Source of the DNA: Rutpela maculata
Taxonomy: Eukaryota; Arthropoda; Insecta; Coleoptera; Cerambycidae
NCBI GenBank assembly: GCA_936432065.2
Contig: OW386289.2
Location: 136,264,015 to 136,328,014 of the forward strand
Length of the DNA stretch: 64,000 nucleotides
Reading direction: 5' to 3'
Under the pieces are notes generated by a model. The model was not told the DNA's origin and did no database searches. It saw only the letters and a list, made by a program, of their open reading frames with translations. The translations under genes and the position numbers were made by a program. Below are positions 1 through 9,298 of the stretch, in pieces (positions within the stretch are counted from its first letter, which is position 1; the number at the start of each line of letters is the position of its first letter).

Positions 1-7
1 TATTGAA

Positions 8-475
8 TATGTTAATCCGAGCGAAATTTGCTTGAAATTCATTTTCAATGAAATTTTTACCAAATAGTCGGCCATATTGGATCAGCAATTTAGTATTATT
101 ACTTTTTGGCATCATAATCTATTTCAGCGACCTAAAAAACCCCACAGTATCAGTCCAAGTGATATTTGTTTGAAATTTATTGAGCTACGTAATTTTTAAT
201 GAAATTTTTATCGAAAAGTCGGCTATATTGGATCAGCCATTTTGAATTACCTTTTTTTTTTTGATAATAATCTATTTCAGGGACCTCGAAAATTCCCTAT
301 ATGTCAATTTGAATTAAATTGTTCTATTTCTCAACAATTTTGTTAAAGAAAAAGTTTTTTTTTTTGTTTAAATATATGTTTATAACTTTTTATTTTAAGC
401 TATGTAAAAGGGATATCAAAAGGTTTTAGGAAAATCGAAGCTTCCCATAATTATTCCGAAATAATGCATATTTTC
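8..475. repeat. R5 dispersed repeat, two diverged tandem units, in the sens intron
   Basis: Two related blocks of roughly 130-150 bp (about 8-130 and 150-300) share the phrase around 'atattggatcagc' and 'atctatttcag'. They are followed by a tail running to about 475. The second unit and tail recur on the minus strand at 35963-38045, where a LINE splits them. Positions 1-684 otherwise hold only intron sequence ahead of the sens acceptor. Confidence 0.75.
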
Positions 476-684
476 AACCTCTATTGACTACACTAATTAC
501 CTATAGCTAAACGAGGTGCAGTTTTTCATTTTTTTTCAATTCAATTTTGTAACTTTTTGATCTATTTGGAGACCTTATCCTCAAAAATAATGATGATAAA
601 TTTATTATATTTAAAACTGTAACAAACTGATTAATTTATAGCCCAAACATACATATCTGAGCTAACGTATTTTTTTCTTTTCAG

Positions 685-878
685 GTGAAAAGCCGCATAA
701 ATGTTCAGTGTGCGGCAAAGCCTTCAGCCAATCATCCAACCTAATAACTCATTCGAGGAAGCATACTGGCTTCAAACCTTTCGCCTGTGATCTATGTGGG
801 AGAGCCTTCCAGAGGAAAGTGGACTTAAGAAGACATAAGGAGACTCAACACACAGAGCTCCGTCCCATTGTTACATAG
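685..878 (+). CDS. sens: senseless (Gfi-1 family zinc-finger factor), last coding exon
   Basis: This is the terminal exon of the C2H2 zinc-finger transcription factor senseless/Gfi-1, a nuclear DNA-binding protein needed for sensory-organ precursor specification. It follows a pyrimidine-rich acceptor (AG at 683-684) in phase 1; the split Gly codon opens the linker GEKPHKC. Two C2H2 fingers can be read: CSVCGKAF-SQSSNLITHSRKH and CDLCGRAF-QRKVDLRRHKETQH. The phrases SQSSNLITHSRKHTGFKPF and QRKVDLRRH are Gfi-1/senseless signatures. The reading ends with TELRPIVT and a TAG at 876-878. Upstream exons with the other fingers lie outside the window. The same frame is open for 87 codons beyond the stop (separate entry). 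Identity is secure; the true C-terminus is not. Confidence 0.92.
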
Positions 879-1142
879 TGCCAAACTTCCGGAAGTACCT
901 CGCTTCCGGTTACTACCTTTAGTTCCAAAGATGTACAAAATAACTTAGAAGAAAATAAAATTTTGCAATCGTTTAGACCTCAAGTGGGTATCAATCTGGA
1001 CCAAAATAGTACACAATCCCTACTGAGGTCAAACTCGGCAATTGTAAATCAAGATATAATCACGAGCAGTGACACTATCAATTCTGTTTTGCCCTTACCT
1101 CCAATAAGATCAGTGTTTTCTAATGTTTGTTGGACAACGTAA
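879..1142 (+). other. In-frame 87-codon open extension after the sens TAG
   Basis: The frame of the sens exon has no stop for 87 codons after the TAG at 876-878 and ends at a TAA at 1140-1142. The encoded stretch is rich in Ser, Thr, Asn, Leu and Pro, with short phrases such as SGSTSLPVTTFSS and LPLPPIRSVFSNV. That looks like a low-complexity transcription-factor tail rather than AT-rich noise. The bases after the stop (TAG TGC) are not the strong UGA-CUR leaky context. It could be stop-codon readthrough, a nonsense mutation or sequencing error in a longer C-terminus, or chance. Confidence 0.5.
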
Positions 1143-1649
1143 AATACCAAAGACTTACCAAAAAAATATTTTATACATTCTAGACGTTTCATCTGTGATT
1201 TTAGTCATCATATGAAATATGGTGCTAAGTAGATTGTAGGTTGTTTTGGTATGGATTTATAACAAGATTTTGTTAATTTTATTTCTCGTTTTTTTAAATT
1301 TTATTAAAGAAATCTTTACCAGAACACTTTATACGTGTACTAAATGTTATCGCCTATACATGTGCAATTTCTATTTCACTGTGCAATTTTTTTAATATAA
1401 TATAATACATATCATAAAATCACTGGTAATATTTTTGAAGGTGTAGTTTTCAAAGAATCGTGTTGGTGGAAATCTAAGTTGTTTAATACGAGTTTCAATA
1501 GGTGCTAGTATCAAAACTATCAAACTTAAATAGAAAGTAACAAATAATTACAGATTACCAAACATTTTCTTTTTTATTGAATTTTAAAAACTCGGTTGAC
1601 TCTTATGTTTATTACGACTATATCACGTATTTTTATGTTTCATAGATGC
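1143..1649 (+). other. Probable sens 3' UTR and flank, no gene
   Basis: AT-rich sequence with no further open frame of note. An AATAAA at 954-959 lies inside the in-frame extension and would serve as a poly(A) signal if the TAG is the true end. An ATTAAA lies near 1302. The LTR element begins at 1650. Confidence 0.4.
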
Positions 1650-1920
1650 TATAGCGTTATCGCTATAAATAAAATTAAAATGGAAGTTAATATACGTATA
1701 TTTGTTATTAATACATGTTCATATTTTATATGATTTTGGTATTTTTTAAGTAGATTGATATTATATTTTTATATCGAATGTTTTTATTTTTCCTAGCGAC
1801 TCCATGGAAACTTCTCCATTATGGATCGAGTTTTCCTTTTTGTTTCTTAGCGACTCCATGGAAACTTCTCGCTTTTGGAACTTCTTGATTTCCAGTGAGT
1901 GAGTCGCTATAGTCGCTATA
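1650..1920 (-). repeat. 3' LTR of the CsRn1-like element
   Basis: 271 bp, near-identical to 6420-6686. It contains two copies of a 'gcgactccatggaaacttctc' type phrase and starts with a palindromic TATAGCG-TTAT-CGCTATA block. The main differences from the other LTR are near 1690-1710 and 1735-1745. Confidence 0.93.
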
Positions 1921-1934
1921 TACACCCCCTCGTT
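1921..1934 (-). promoter_or_regulatory. Candidate polypurine tract
   Basis: On the minus strand the bases just before the 3' LTR read AACGAGGGGGTGTA. This purine-rich run is at the place expected for plus-strand priming, but it is short and not purely purine. Confidence 0.55.
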
Positions 1935-1948
1935 AAAAAAGAAAATAG

Positions 1949-4900
1949 TCAATCAATCAACGTGTCGATTGCAAAACGTACTTTTTTAATCGGGGTAGGC
2001 AAAGTGTCACATCTGTCAACTAATACAAAAGCCGGTTTAACCCTATCAATATTGACAGTTATGACTTTGTCTCCTTTCTTAAAGGTAAATAACTTATCTG
2101 AACGAGATAAAACTTTAAACGGCCCTTCATATAAAGGAGTAAATGAACGTTTTAAACGTTCAATGCGAACGAAAATAAAATCGCAAGAGGCAAGATCTGA
2201 ACTAACAAAAGTTTTGTAATTGCCATGCGAAGTTGGAGGAACAAATTTTAAATTATTAAAATAAATGCGTAATTTGTCAATGAAATAAGGAATATCTGGG
2301 GAATTATACGATTCAACGAAAAATTCGCCAGGTAAACGAAGGGTTTGACCATATATGAGTTCAGCAGGTGAACATTGCAGATCTTCCTTGGGAGTTGTCC
2401 TAAATGCTAATAAAATGATGGGTAATTCATCTGTCCAATGTGATGTATTGGCTCTAGCTAACAAGGAAGTTTTAAGTGAGCGATGAAACCTTTCAATTAA
2501 AGAGTTGCCTTCTGGGTGATATGGAGTTGTACGTATTCTATGAAAACCTAAAAACTTTGCAAATTCATTAAATAATCTTGACTCGAATTGTACTCCTTGA
2601 TCAGTCGTTACTGACAAGGGAACACCGAATCGACAAACAAAGTTTTGAAATAAAGTACGCGCAACTGTTTCTGCTGTGATGTCGCGAAGAGGGTACGCTT
2701 CCGGCCACCTAGTGAATCGTTCAATCACCGTAAGAATGTAAGAGTTACCTTTGGATGGAGGTAATGGTCCTACCAAATCTATGTGGATGTGGTCGAATCT
2801 GATTTTCGGAATGGTGAAGTTCCCGAGAGCACTTCGCGTATGTCGACTGACTTTGACAGCTTGACAGTTAATGCACGATTTTGACCATAAATTGCAATCT
2901 GTGTTCATTTTCGGCCAAAAATAGTTATTTGAAATCAACAGTCTAGTGGCTTTAATACCAGGATGAGATAAGTTGTGAAAAATATCGAATATCGTTCGTC
3001 TGTAAACAAGTGGGACAAAAGGTCTGACTTTTGCACGAGAAACATCACACCAAATAAAATCATTTGAATCTGGAATTTGTATCGTTTTTAAAATGAAATT
3101 GGTTTTAGTTAGTGATGATTTATCTGACAATAAATAGTTGAGATTTGAATCTTTCTCCTGAGCTTCACTAAGCAACTTTAGGTCAAAGTTAACATTAAGG
3201 AAGGGAGAATTTTTAAGTTGAAGTGGTAAAATATCTTGTTTTAAGGAAGAAGTGTCGTAAATACGTGACAAGCTGTCAGCTATTACATTATGTTTTCCTT
3301 TAACATGTTGTATTTTACAAGAAAATTGAGCTATGTATTCTAAATGACGTATTTGACGAGGAGATCTTTCTGCTTTTGTGAATAAAGCGTTGATTAAAGG
3401 TTTGTGATCTGTAAAACAATTAAACTTTCGACCTTCAAGTATAAACTTAAAATGTTTAATTGCAGTATATAATGCTAAAAGTTCTTTGTCAAAAATGGAA
3501 TAATTGGTTTGTGCTGTGGTTAATTTACGGGAAAAGAATGCTAAAGGAGCAAGAAATCCATTATTATCTTTTTGCTCTAAAACTGCACCCATGGCAAGGT
3601 TAGAACAATCGACTGAGAGAGATAAGATAGTATCGTCATTATTGCAAGGATGAGCTAAAACTACTGCATTACTTATTGCGTCTTTGGCTTTCGAAAATCC
3701 GTCTAAACATTGATCAGGCCAACTATTTATCTTTGTAATTTTATCATGAGATAAACTGTTACAAAGAGAATATAGGGGAAGTAATATTTCAGCAAAATGA
3801 GGTATGAAACGATGATAAAAATTCACCATACCTATGAAACGTTGTAGTTGTTTGAGAGTTGTCGGTAAAGGGAAATTATTAATGACTTCAACTCTCTCAG
3901 TTGATGGTAAAATACCTGATGAAGAGATGTGATGACCTAAAAAGGTTAAATTGTCAACTCCTAAGATACATTTAGATGGTTTAATGTTAATTCCGTATGT
4001 GTCTAATCTCTTGAAAACCTTTTCCAAATGTTCCAAATGTTGTACATCTGATTGACTTGCGATTAATATATCATCCAAATAGACGAAAACGAAAGGTAAA
4101 TTGACAAGTACTTCATTCATAAAACGTTGGAAAGTTTGACCGGCATTGCGTAGACCAAAAGGCATGCGGGAAAATTCAAACAGTCCGAATGGAGTTGTTA
4201 TAGCTGTCTTATAAACGTCATTTTCAGCGACAGGTATCTGATGGTACGCTCGCACTAAATCAACCTTGGAGAAAATAGTGCAGCCGTGCAACTGAGAGCT
4301 AAAGTCGTGGATATGAGGTAATGGATATCTGTCTGGAATGGTAATCGTATTTAGTTGTCGATAATCTCCACAAGGTCTCCAGTCATTCTCTTTTTTTGCC
4401 ACTAGATGGAGTGGAGAGGAAACTTGAGAAGATGATGGTTTGCAGATACCTAATTCTACCATGTTATTAAATTCTGTTTGAGCTATTTTAAATTTAAGAT
4501 TGTCTAATCTACGAGGTCGTGAAAAAGGTAAATGACCTTCAGTAACTATATGATGTACAATAGAATGTTTAATAGGTAAATTGTAATCTGGGGAACTAAT
4601 TAAATTAGGAAATTGTAAAAGTAATTTGTTATATTTATCTGTCAAAGGAAATAATTTAAGTGAATCTAATCTACAATTGTCTAAAGGACTATTTTTAATA
4701 AAACAATTAACTGACAAATTAGTCTTGTTATCAATTATTCGAGCTCCTTTAAGATCGACAACTAAACCAAAATGAGACAAGAAATCTGCTCCGACTATCG
4801 GTATGTCAACGTCTGCTATATTGAAAACGAAAGGAAATAATCTACGTAAGTTTAGATTGACTTTTAACAATTTCTTACCGTATGTAAAAATGGTTGAACC

Positions 4901-5071
4901 GTTAGCCGCGGTTAATATCGTATCGAAATTCTTTTTTAAATCTGTGAAAGCATTGCGTGGCACCACAGATAAATCGGCACCAGTGTCGATTAGGAAGTTC
5001 AGGTTGTTAGATCTATCGTAAATAAAAAGTCGACGACGTTTGCTGTTAGAAATGTCAAAATCAGACGTCAT
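1949..5071 (-). CDS. pol: Pol polyprotein (protease, RT, RNase H, integrase)
   Basis: An intact 1040-residue reading from its first Met. Domains in order: aspartic protease with DTGA at 29-32; reverse transcriptase about 190-400 with YLDD at 331-334; RNase H with its acidic residues near 488, 530 and 555; integrase zinc motif with His near 699-703 and Cys 733 and 736; DDE core with D765, D824 and E860. No chromodomain is evident at the C-terminus. It makes the enzymes that copy and integrate the element. It lies in the same frame as gag, downstream of a single TGA at 5090-5092. The frame is open from that TGA, so Pol may be made as a Gag-Pol fusion rather than from its own Met. Confidence 0.95.
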   Translation of the reverse strand: MTSDFDISNSKRRRLFIYDRSNNLNFLIDTGADLSVVPRNAFTDLKKNFDTILTAANGSTIFTYGKKLLKVNLNLRRLFPFVFNIADVDIPIVGADFLSHFGLVVDLKGARIIDNKTNLSVNCFIKNSPLDNCRLDSLKLFPLTDKYNKLLLQFPNLISSPDYNLPIKHSIVHHIVTEGHLPFSRPRRLDNLKFKIAQTEFNNMVELGICKPSSSQVSSPLHLVAKKENDWRPCGDYRQLNTITIPDRYPLPHIHDFSSQLHGCTIFSKVDLVRAYHQIPVAENDVYKTAITTPFGLFEFSRMPFGLRNAGQTFQRFMNEVLVNLPFVFVYLDDILIASQSDVQHLEHLEKVFKRLDTYGINIKPSKCILGVDNLTFLGHHISSSGILPSTERVEVINNFPLPTTLKQLQRFIGMVNFYHRFIPHFAEILLPLYSLCNSLSHDKITKINSWPDQCLDGFSKAKDAISNAVVLAHPCNNDDTILSLSVDCSNLAMGAVLEQKDNNGFLAPLAFFSRKLTTAQTNYSIFDKELLALYTAIKHFKFILEGRKFNCFTDHKPLINALFTKAERSPRQIRHLEYIAQFSCKIQHVKGKHNVIADSLSRIYDTSSLKQDILPLQLKNSPFLNVNFDLKLLSEAQEKDSNLNYLLSDKSSLTKTNFILKTIQIPDSNDFIWCDVSRAKVRPFVPLVYRRTIFDIFHNLSHPGIKATRLLISNNYFWPKMNTDCNLWSKSCINCQAVKVSRHTRSALGNFTIPKIRFDHIHIDLVGPLPPSKGNSYILTVIERFTRWPEAYPLRDITAETVARTLFQNFVCRFGVPLSVTTDQGVQFESRLFNEFAKFLGFHRIRTTPYHPEGNSLIERFHRSLKTSLLARANTSHWTDELPIILLAFRTTPKEDLQCSPAELIYGQTLRLPGEFFVESYNSPDIPYFIDKLRIYFNNLKFVPPTSHGNYKTFVSSDLASCDFIFVRIERLKRSFTPLYEGPFKVLSRSDKLFTFKKGDKVITVNIDRVKPAFVLVDRCDTLPTPIKKVRFAIDTLID

Positions 5072-5089
5072 AGAATTATCAAACTTCAG

Positions 5090-6037
5090 TCATCTTTGAG
5101 AATTATCAGATTTTTGACAATTCTTACTGAATTTGCACCATTCACCTCCACAACGATAGGCATTGGTACCATAAAGTTGATGGTAGTAACAAATAGTATT
5201 GTCTGTACGATCAAATTTATTGGAAACATTATTACGGCTGGGTGAACGATTGCGATTAGTGGTACGAGTTTGTGAATTGCTTCTACTTTTGCAATTGTTG
5301 CAGCATGAAGTAGAAGGTTGAGGCTCGAAGAATTGATTGGAAAGTCTGGATTCTAAAGAGTTTAATCGAGAATTAAAAATTTCTTGTTTTTGTAATACTT
5401 GATTAATTGAATCATGAAAAGTGATTGAAAAATTTTTGATAGTGGTAGTTAAATCTGATAACGGGGTGGACTCAGAGTCAAGAGGATTTTTGGAGTACGA
5501 TGCAACCATTGAATTTTGACAGGACTCCCAGATCTGATCTGCAATATCTAGAATCTCTTTTGTGTCTGTTTTCCCTGAAGCTGTAATGGCAATATATACT
5601 GTTTGAGGTAAACGTCTTTTCCATAGCTTTATCAATAAATCTTGACTAACCATGCTGAATCCTCCAACCATATTCAGCATGGATCTATAGAAATCTGAAG
5701 GTTTCAGATCGCCCATTTGGGAACCTGATAACAGATCATTCAGACGTTTTTCCTCACTCGATGATAAACGTGAAATTAAAACTTTCTTTAAATTTATATA
5801 GAGATCCGTTTCCGGGGGATTAGATATTATATCGTATATATTATCTATCACATCTAATGGCAAATTAGCTATAATCTGATCATACTTTTTCTTATCATTG
5901 ACAATTTTTGCAACAGAAAACTGTGATTCGATCTGGGTAAACCAAATTTCTGGTTTTGATTTCCAGAATGGGGATAATTTGACAGAGGTGACATAATGGG
6001 TTTGAGGAAAATCCTCGTCTGAAGGTTGTCTTTGCAT
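5090..6037 (-). CDS. gag: Gag structural protein, CHCC finger
   Basis: 315 residues. The N-terminal region contains PFWKSKPEIWFTQIESQF, typical of Gag proteins of this insect retrotransposon group. The C-terminal region has a Ser/Arg/Asn-rich stretch (about 250-275) and then a C-x2-H-x9-C-x4-C finger (C283, H286, C296, C301). That CHCC arrangement differs from the usual CCHC knuckle and is characteristic of CsRn1-type elements. Gag forms the particle and binds RNA. The frame ends at TGA 5090-5092, followed directly by CTG and an open frame into pol. Confidence 0.9.
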   Translation of the reverse strand: MQRQPSDEDFPQTHYVTSVKLSPFWKSKPEIWFTQIESQFSVAKIVNDKKKYDQIIANLPLDVIDNIYDIISNPPETDLYINLKKVLISRLSSSEEKRLNDLLSGSQMGDLKPSDFYRSMLNMVGGFSMVSQDLLIKLWKRRLPQTVYIAITASGKTDTKEILDIADQIWESCQNSMVASYSKNPLDSESTPLSDLTTTIKNFSITFHDSINQVLQKQEIFNSRLNSLESRLSNQFFEPQPSTSCCNNCKSRSNSQTRTTNRNRSPSRNNVSNKFDRTDNTICYYHQLYGTNAYRCGGEWCKFSKNCQKSDNSQR

Positions 6038-6280
6038 AACTAATCGATTGTGATTGATTGATTGATTTACTACTCTCTTAGATAAAAAAGGAAATGTACT
6101 TTAACTCACTCACCTACAGATGACAGTACTTGTAATGTACAACTTCAGTTGATTGAATTAGGAAATTACCATAAATTATAGGAACATCTATTCAAATTTG
6201 GAACCTCTATTCAAAATTCATCGGAGAATTCTTCTCTTCATAAAATGGTCAATTTATAACGGTAGTTGATATATTGAATC

Positions 6281-6400
6281 TCTTCTGGTATATATTTATC
6301 ACGTTGGACATAAAATTTTCACTTCTGGCATATATTTATGACGTTGGACATAAAATTTTCACGTCTGGCATATATTTATCACGTTGGACATAAAATGATC
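6281..6400 (-). repeat. Three tandem 40-bp units in the element's leader
   Basis: The phrase ACGTTGGACATAAAAT recurs at 6301, 6341 and 6381 with an exact 40-bp period. The units lie in the untranslated leader between the primer site and gag. The last unit runs into the primer binding site. Confidence 0.9.
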
Positions 6401-6415
6401 ACGTCGGGGTCACCA
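6398..6415 (-). promoter_or_regulatory. Primer binding site for tRNA-Trp
   Basis: The minus strand reads TGGTGACCCCGACGTGAT, complementary over 18 nt to the CCA-tailed 3' end of insect tRNA-Trp. It lies four bases inside the 5' LTR, the normal place for minus-strand priming. Confidence 0.88.
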
Positions 6416-6419
6416 AATT

Positions 6420-6686
6420 TATAGCGTTATCGCTATAAATAAAATTAAAATGGAAGTTAATATATTTGTATATTTGTTTTTAATACATGTTCATATTTTA
6501 TGTGTATTTTTTAAGTATATTGATATTATATTTTTATATCGAATGTTTTTTATTTTTCTTAGCGACTCCATGGAAACTTCTCCATTATGGATCGAGTTTT
6601 CCTTTTTGTTTCTTAGCGACTCCATGGAAACTTCTCGCTTTTGGAACTTCTCGATTTCCAGTGAGTGAGTCGCTATAGTCGCTATA
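6420..6686 (-). repeat. 5' LTR of the CsRn1-like element
   Basis: 267 bp, near-identical to 1650-1920. Transcription would start here and run toward lower coordinates. Confidence 0.93.
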
Positions 6687-6691
6687 GATGC

Positions 6692-6970
6692 CTCTAAAAT
6701 TGTGCTTTTTCTTTAAAAACAAAGAGTTTCCTTTCACTCATTTAAGTGACTATTATATAGCCTAATTTCTTCAGCTTAACGTCATCTATCTGTGCCTCTG
6801 TGCCAGTTGCGGCTGCTGGTGAAATTTCAATATTTTTTTCTCGTTAGTGGCGCATGGGACCCATACGAAATATGGGAAATAACATCTAGAGAAGCACTTC
6901 TCTAAGGACTCCTCAAAAATTTTGAAAAATCAGTTTGCGAAAAAAATTTTTAAAATTCGGTTACCCTCCC
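6692..6970. other. No gene seen
   Basis: AT-rich flank of the LTR element, followed by a palindrome. No open frame or recognised repeat. Confidence 0.5.
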
Positions 6971-7159
6971 TGGCCCTAGGGACTTCTGTTTAATTAATTT
7001 GTTTTTTGTCATGTTCATTTGACTTTTCATAAAAATACAACAATAGGTTTTGAAGTTTATGAAAATATTTTCATAAACTCGAAAACCTATTGTTGTATTT
7101 TTATGAAGTCTAATGTATATGACAAAAAAAAATAAATTAAACAGGAGTCCCTAGGGCCA
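6971..7159. repeat. Near-perfect palindrome (foldback MITE)
   Basis: The whole 189 bp is an inverted repeat centred on GAAAATATTTTC at 7061-7072. The outer ends read GGCCCTAGGGACTTC and its complement. The arms are about 92 bp with small indels and essentially no loop. Confidence 0.85.
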
Positions 7160-7739
7160 ATTAGTAAAATTCATAAACAAAAAAATATATATTATGGAAA
7201 TAATATTTCGCAAGATTTCCATTTTAGTACAAGCGACAAAAATTAGGAGAATATTTTTTTTTTAAATTAAATAATTAATAACTTCTTTATTTACTGATCG
7301 ATTTTCTTCAAAAACAATAGGGTTCTTCCTCTAGCTAACACCAACTTACTTTCAATACAATCGGACTTTCCTTTCTTAAGTTATCGTGCTTACAAGAAAC
7401 GTGACGGACGGACGGACGGACAGACGGCATTTTGAAAGTTGTTCAGAATTCGTTCACTAAAACACAATATGAAATTTTTTTTCTCTACGAGCGATATTTA
7501 CGGTTTTAGAAATGTGCCGATCAAATACAATATACTCTTCGTTTTTGCGAAGAGTATAATAGCATAAAAAAGGTGAATAAGGAATTGTGTTACTGCAGCA
7601 ATGCTATTGTTTTAATTTGTTTTAGATGTGAGAAGTATATTCAAAAGAAGGGTTGATTTAAATCTGTCCATGACTTCGTATCAGATTTAAACAATGTATG
7701 TTGCAAAACTACTATTTTCTGCTATTTTCCTAATTGTCC
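7160..7739. repeat. Dispersed repeat remnant with GACG run and terminal hairpin
   Basis: No gene. A tandem GACG/GACA run lies at about 7398-7427. A stem-loop of ATACTCTTCG and its complement around a T-rich loop lies at 7532-7557. GACG runs followed by a 3' hairpin are common in unclassified invertebrate repeats. The hairpin could be a Helitron-like 3' end, but no clear 5' end was found. Confidence 0.4.
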
Positions 7740-8587
7740 CCGGTCCTAGTAACCGCATGGAAAAAAATTGTTCGCAATAAAATTTTTAGTAAAACTAGAC
7801 CTACAAATAAAAATTCTGGTAGGTGATTTGTTAAATTTAAAAAAATAAAAACCGTTAAAAATTGCCCTTTTGTGTAATTTTGGAAATATGCATACATTTT
7901 AAAGAAAGTAGGTGAAACCATGCTTTTTATTGAACTAAACCTTCTTATCAAATTTTAGCGCAAAATAAATATTGAAACGATTAAAATCAAAAACGATTTC
8001 GAAATTTCAATCGCATGCATAGGACAATTTTTATTGACAAAATGTATTTTTACAATGGTGTTAAGAAAAAAAATTCTTTCTTTTAAATAATTTTTTCTTT
8101 TTGGAATTTCCTAAAATTTTTTAAATTGTTATAAATAAATTCCAATAACTGTAAAAACATTAATATAACATAATACCAATTTGACGATTTTCGGATCTTT
8201 AAAATAACCCCTGAAAACTCGATTTTCAAATAACTGTGGTTCTGAATAATTATTTTTAACCAGCTGAGACAAAAGTATAAGCATGAATAATAACCAGTCG
8301 AAATTTTAAGAAGAAATATCAATTTATTTATTTATAAGCGACCGAAACACAAGAACTAACATATTTTGGCTTCAAATACTAGCAGAGCATTACTTTTTTT
8401 TAATGTTGTTACTTTCATAATTCGTTTACCGTTTTTGGTTTGATAAAAATCCCATAGAGTTATTTAAATTTGTTTACGATTTAGAAAATTGTATCTAAAT
8501 AATTTCCAAAAAAAACCCGGTTAAATTCCATTAAAAATTTGTATTTTGTAAATATTTGTATTTTTGCTATGCGGTTACTAGGACCGG
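7740..8587. mobile_element. MITE with 19-bp inverted ends
   Basis: Ends are CCGGTCCTAGTAACCGCAT at 7740-7758 and its complement at 8569-8587. The interior is AT-rich with no credible coding region. The target duplication is unclear. Confidence 0.7.
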
Positions 8588-9298
8588 AGATAATAAGGCA
8601 AAAAATTTTTGTTTTGCAATATAAATTGTTTAAGTTTTACAGGAAGAAGTGGAGAGATTTAATCCAGAACTTTTCATTACACTTATTGTCACACGTAAAA
8701 CAAATTAAAACTATAAAATCGTTGCATCGAAACAATTCCATTCGAAATTTATTTTGTCTCCACTTCGTAAGATAATTTAATTTTAGCCAAAAATTCTGTA
8801 CCTATCGAATTATCATTTTTGAAACACAATGCTCTAATAATAAAAAGCACAAAGTTATAATCAAATTTAAAGCGTTTAGATTCATTTGAAATGCGGAAAG
8901 AAAAAGTATTTTTAAATTTACGGCAATGCTGCGGGAAAAATCTCACAGTTTCTCGAGACTACGATTTCAATCCGTAGTTGGAGGAAAGTCTGGTTAAAAA
9001 TCAAGTTGCTCAATCAAGGAGGGCTGTTTTATATTCCTTGAGCATAGCTGCTCTGTTGTAAATAAAGATATGGCCTCTACGCGGCATCTCACGCCCTAGG
9101 TGATATTGTATCTCTCCAATTCGACTACTATTAGTTCACAGGTTCTCTTTGTGCCGTGTACTGAATTATACCTCTCTACAAACCTACTAATACAAGTGAC
9201 AGTTTATTAGTTTATTTCATATTAACGTATCGTTTCGTTTTAGAAATATGTGCAGTTCATTTCAAAGATATAAGACATATAACGACTCTCAAGGAATA
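8588..9298. other. No gene seen
   Basis: Unassigned sequence. Short open frames here have no recognisable motif. The end is a normal-looking flank for the MITE at 9299. Confidence 0.4.

Larger units (their letters stand above)
1650..6686 (-). mobile_element. Complete Ty3/gypsy LTR retrotransposon, CsRn1-like clade
   Basis: A full-length minus-strand element: LTRs at 6420-6686 (5') and 1650-1920 (3'), a tRNA-Trp primer site, gag, pol and a purine-rich tract. The LTR ends are TATAGCG...CGCTATA, an inverted pair rather than the usual TG...CA. The host bases GATGC at 1645-1649 and 6687-6691 form a 5-bp target duplication. The CHCC-type Gag finger and tRNA-Trp primer are hallmarks of the CsRn1 clade. 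There is no envelope ORF. Both ORFs are intact and the LTRs differ by few bases and a 4-bp length change, so the insertion is recent. It sits about 770 bp downstream of the sens stop, in opposite orientation. Confidence 0.93.

Noticed and set aside
1899..2219. 106-residue plus-strand frame across the LTR and pol end
   Set aside because: It lies antisense to the intact pol gene and the LTR; no motif.
4803..5021. 72-residue plus-strand frame
   Set aside because: Antisense shadow of the protease region of pol.
7398..7557. Helitron end (GACG run plus hairpin)
   Set aside because: The hairpin is real, but no 5' TC end or CTRR terminus could be placed, so no element is claimed.
7730..8322. Two hydrophobic minus-strand frames (73 and 79 residues)
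   Set aside because: Inside the AT-rich interior of a MITE; Phe/Leu/Ile/Lys-rich noise with no motif.
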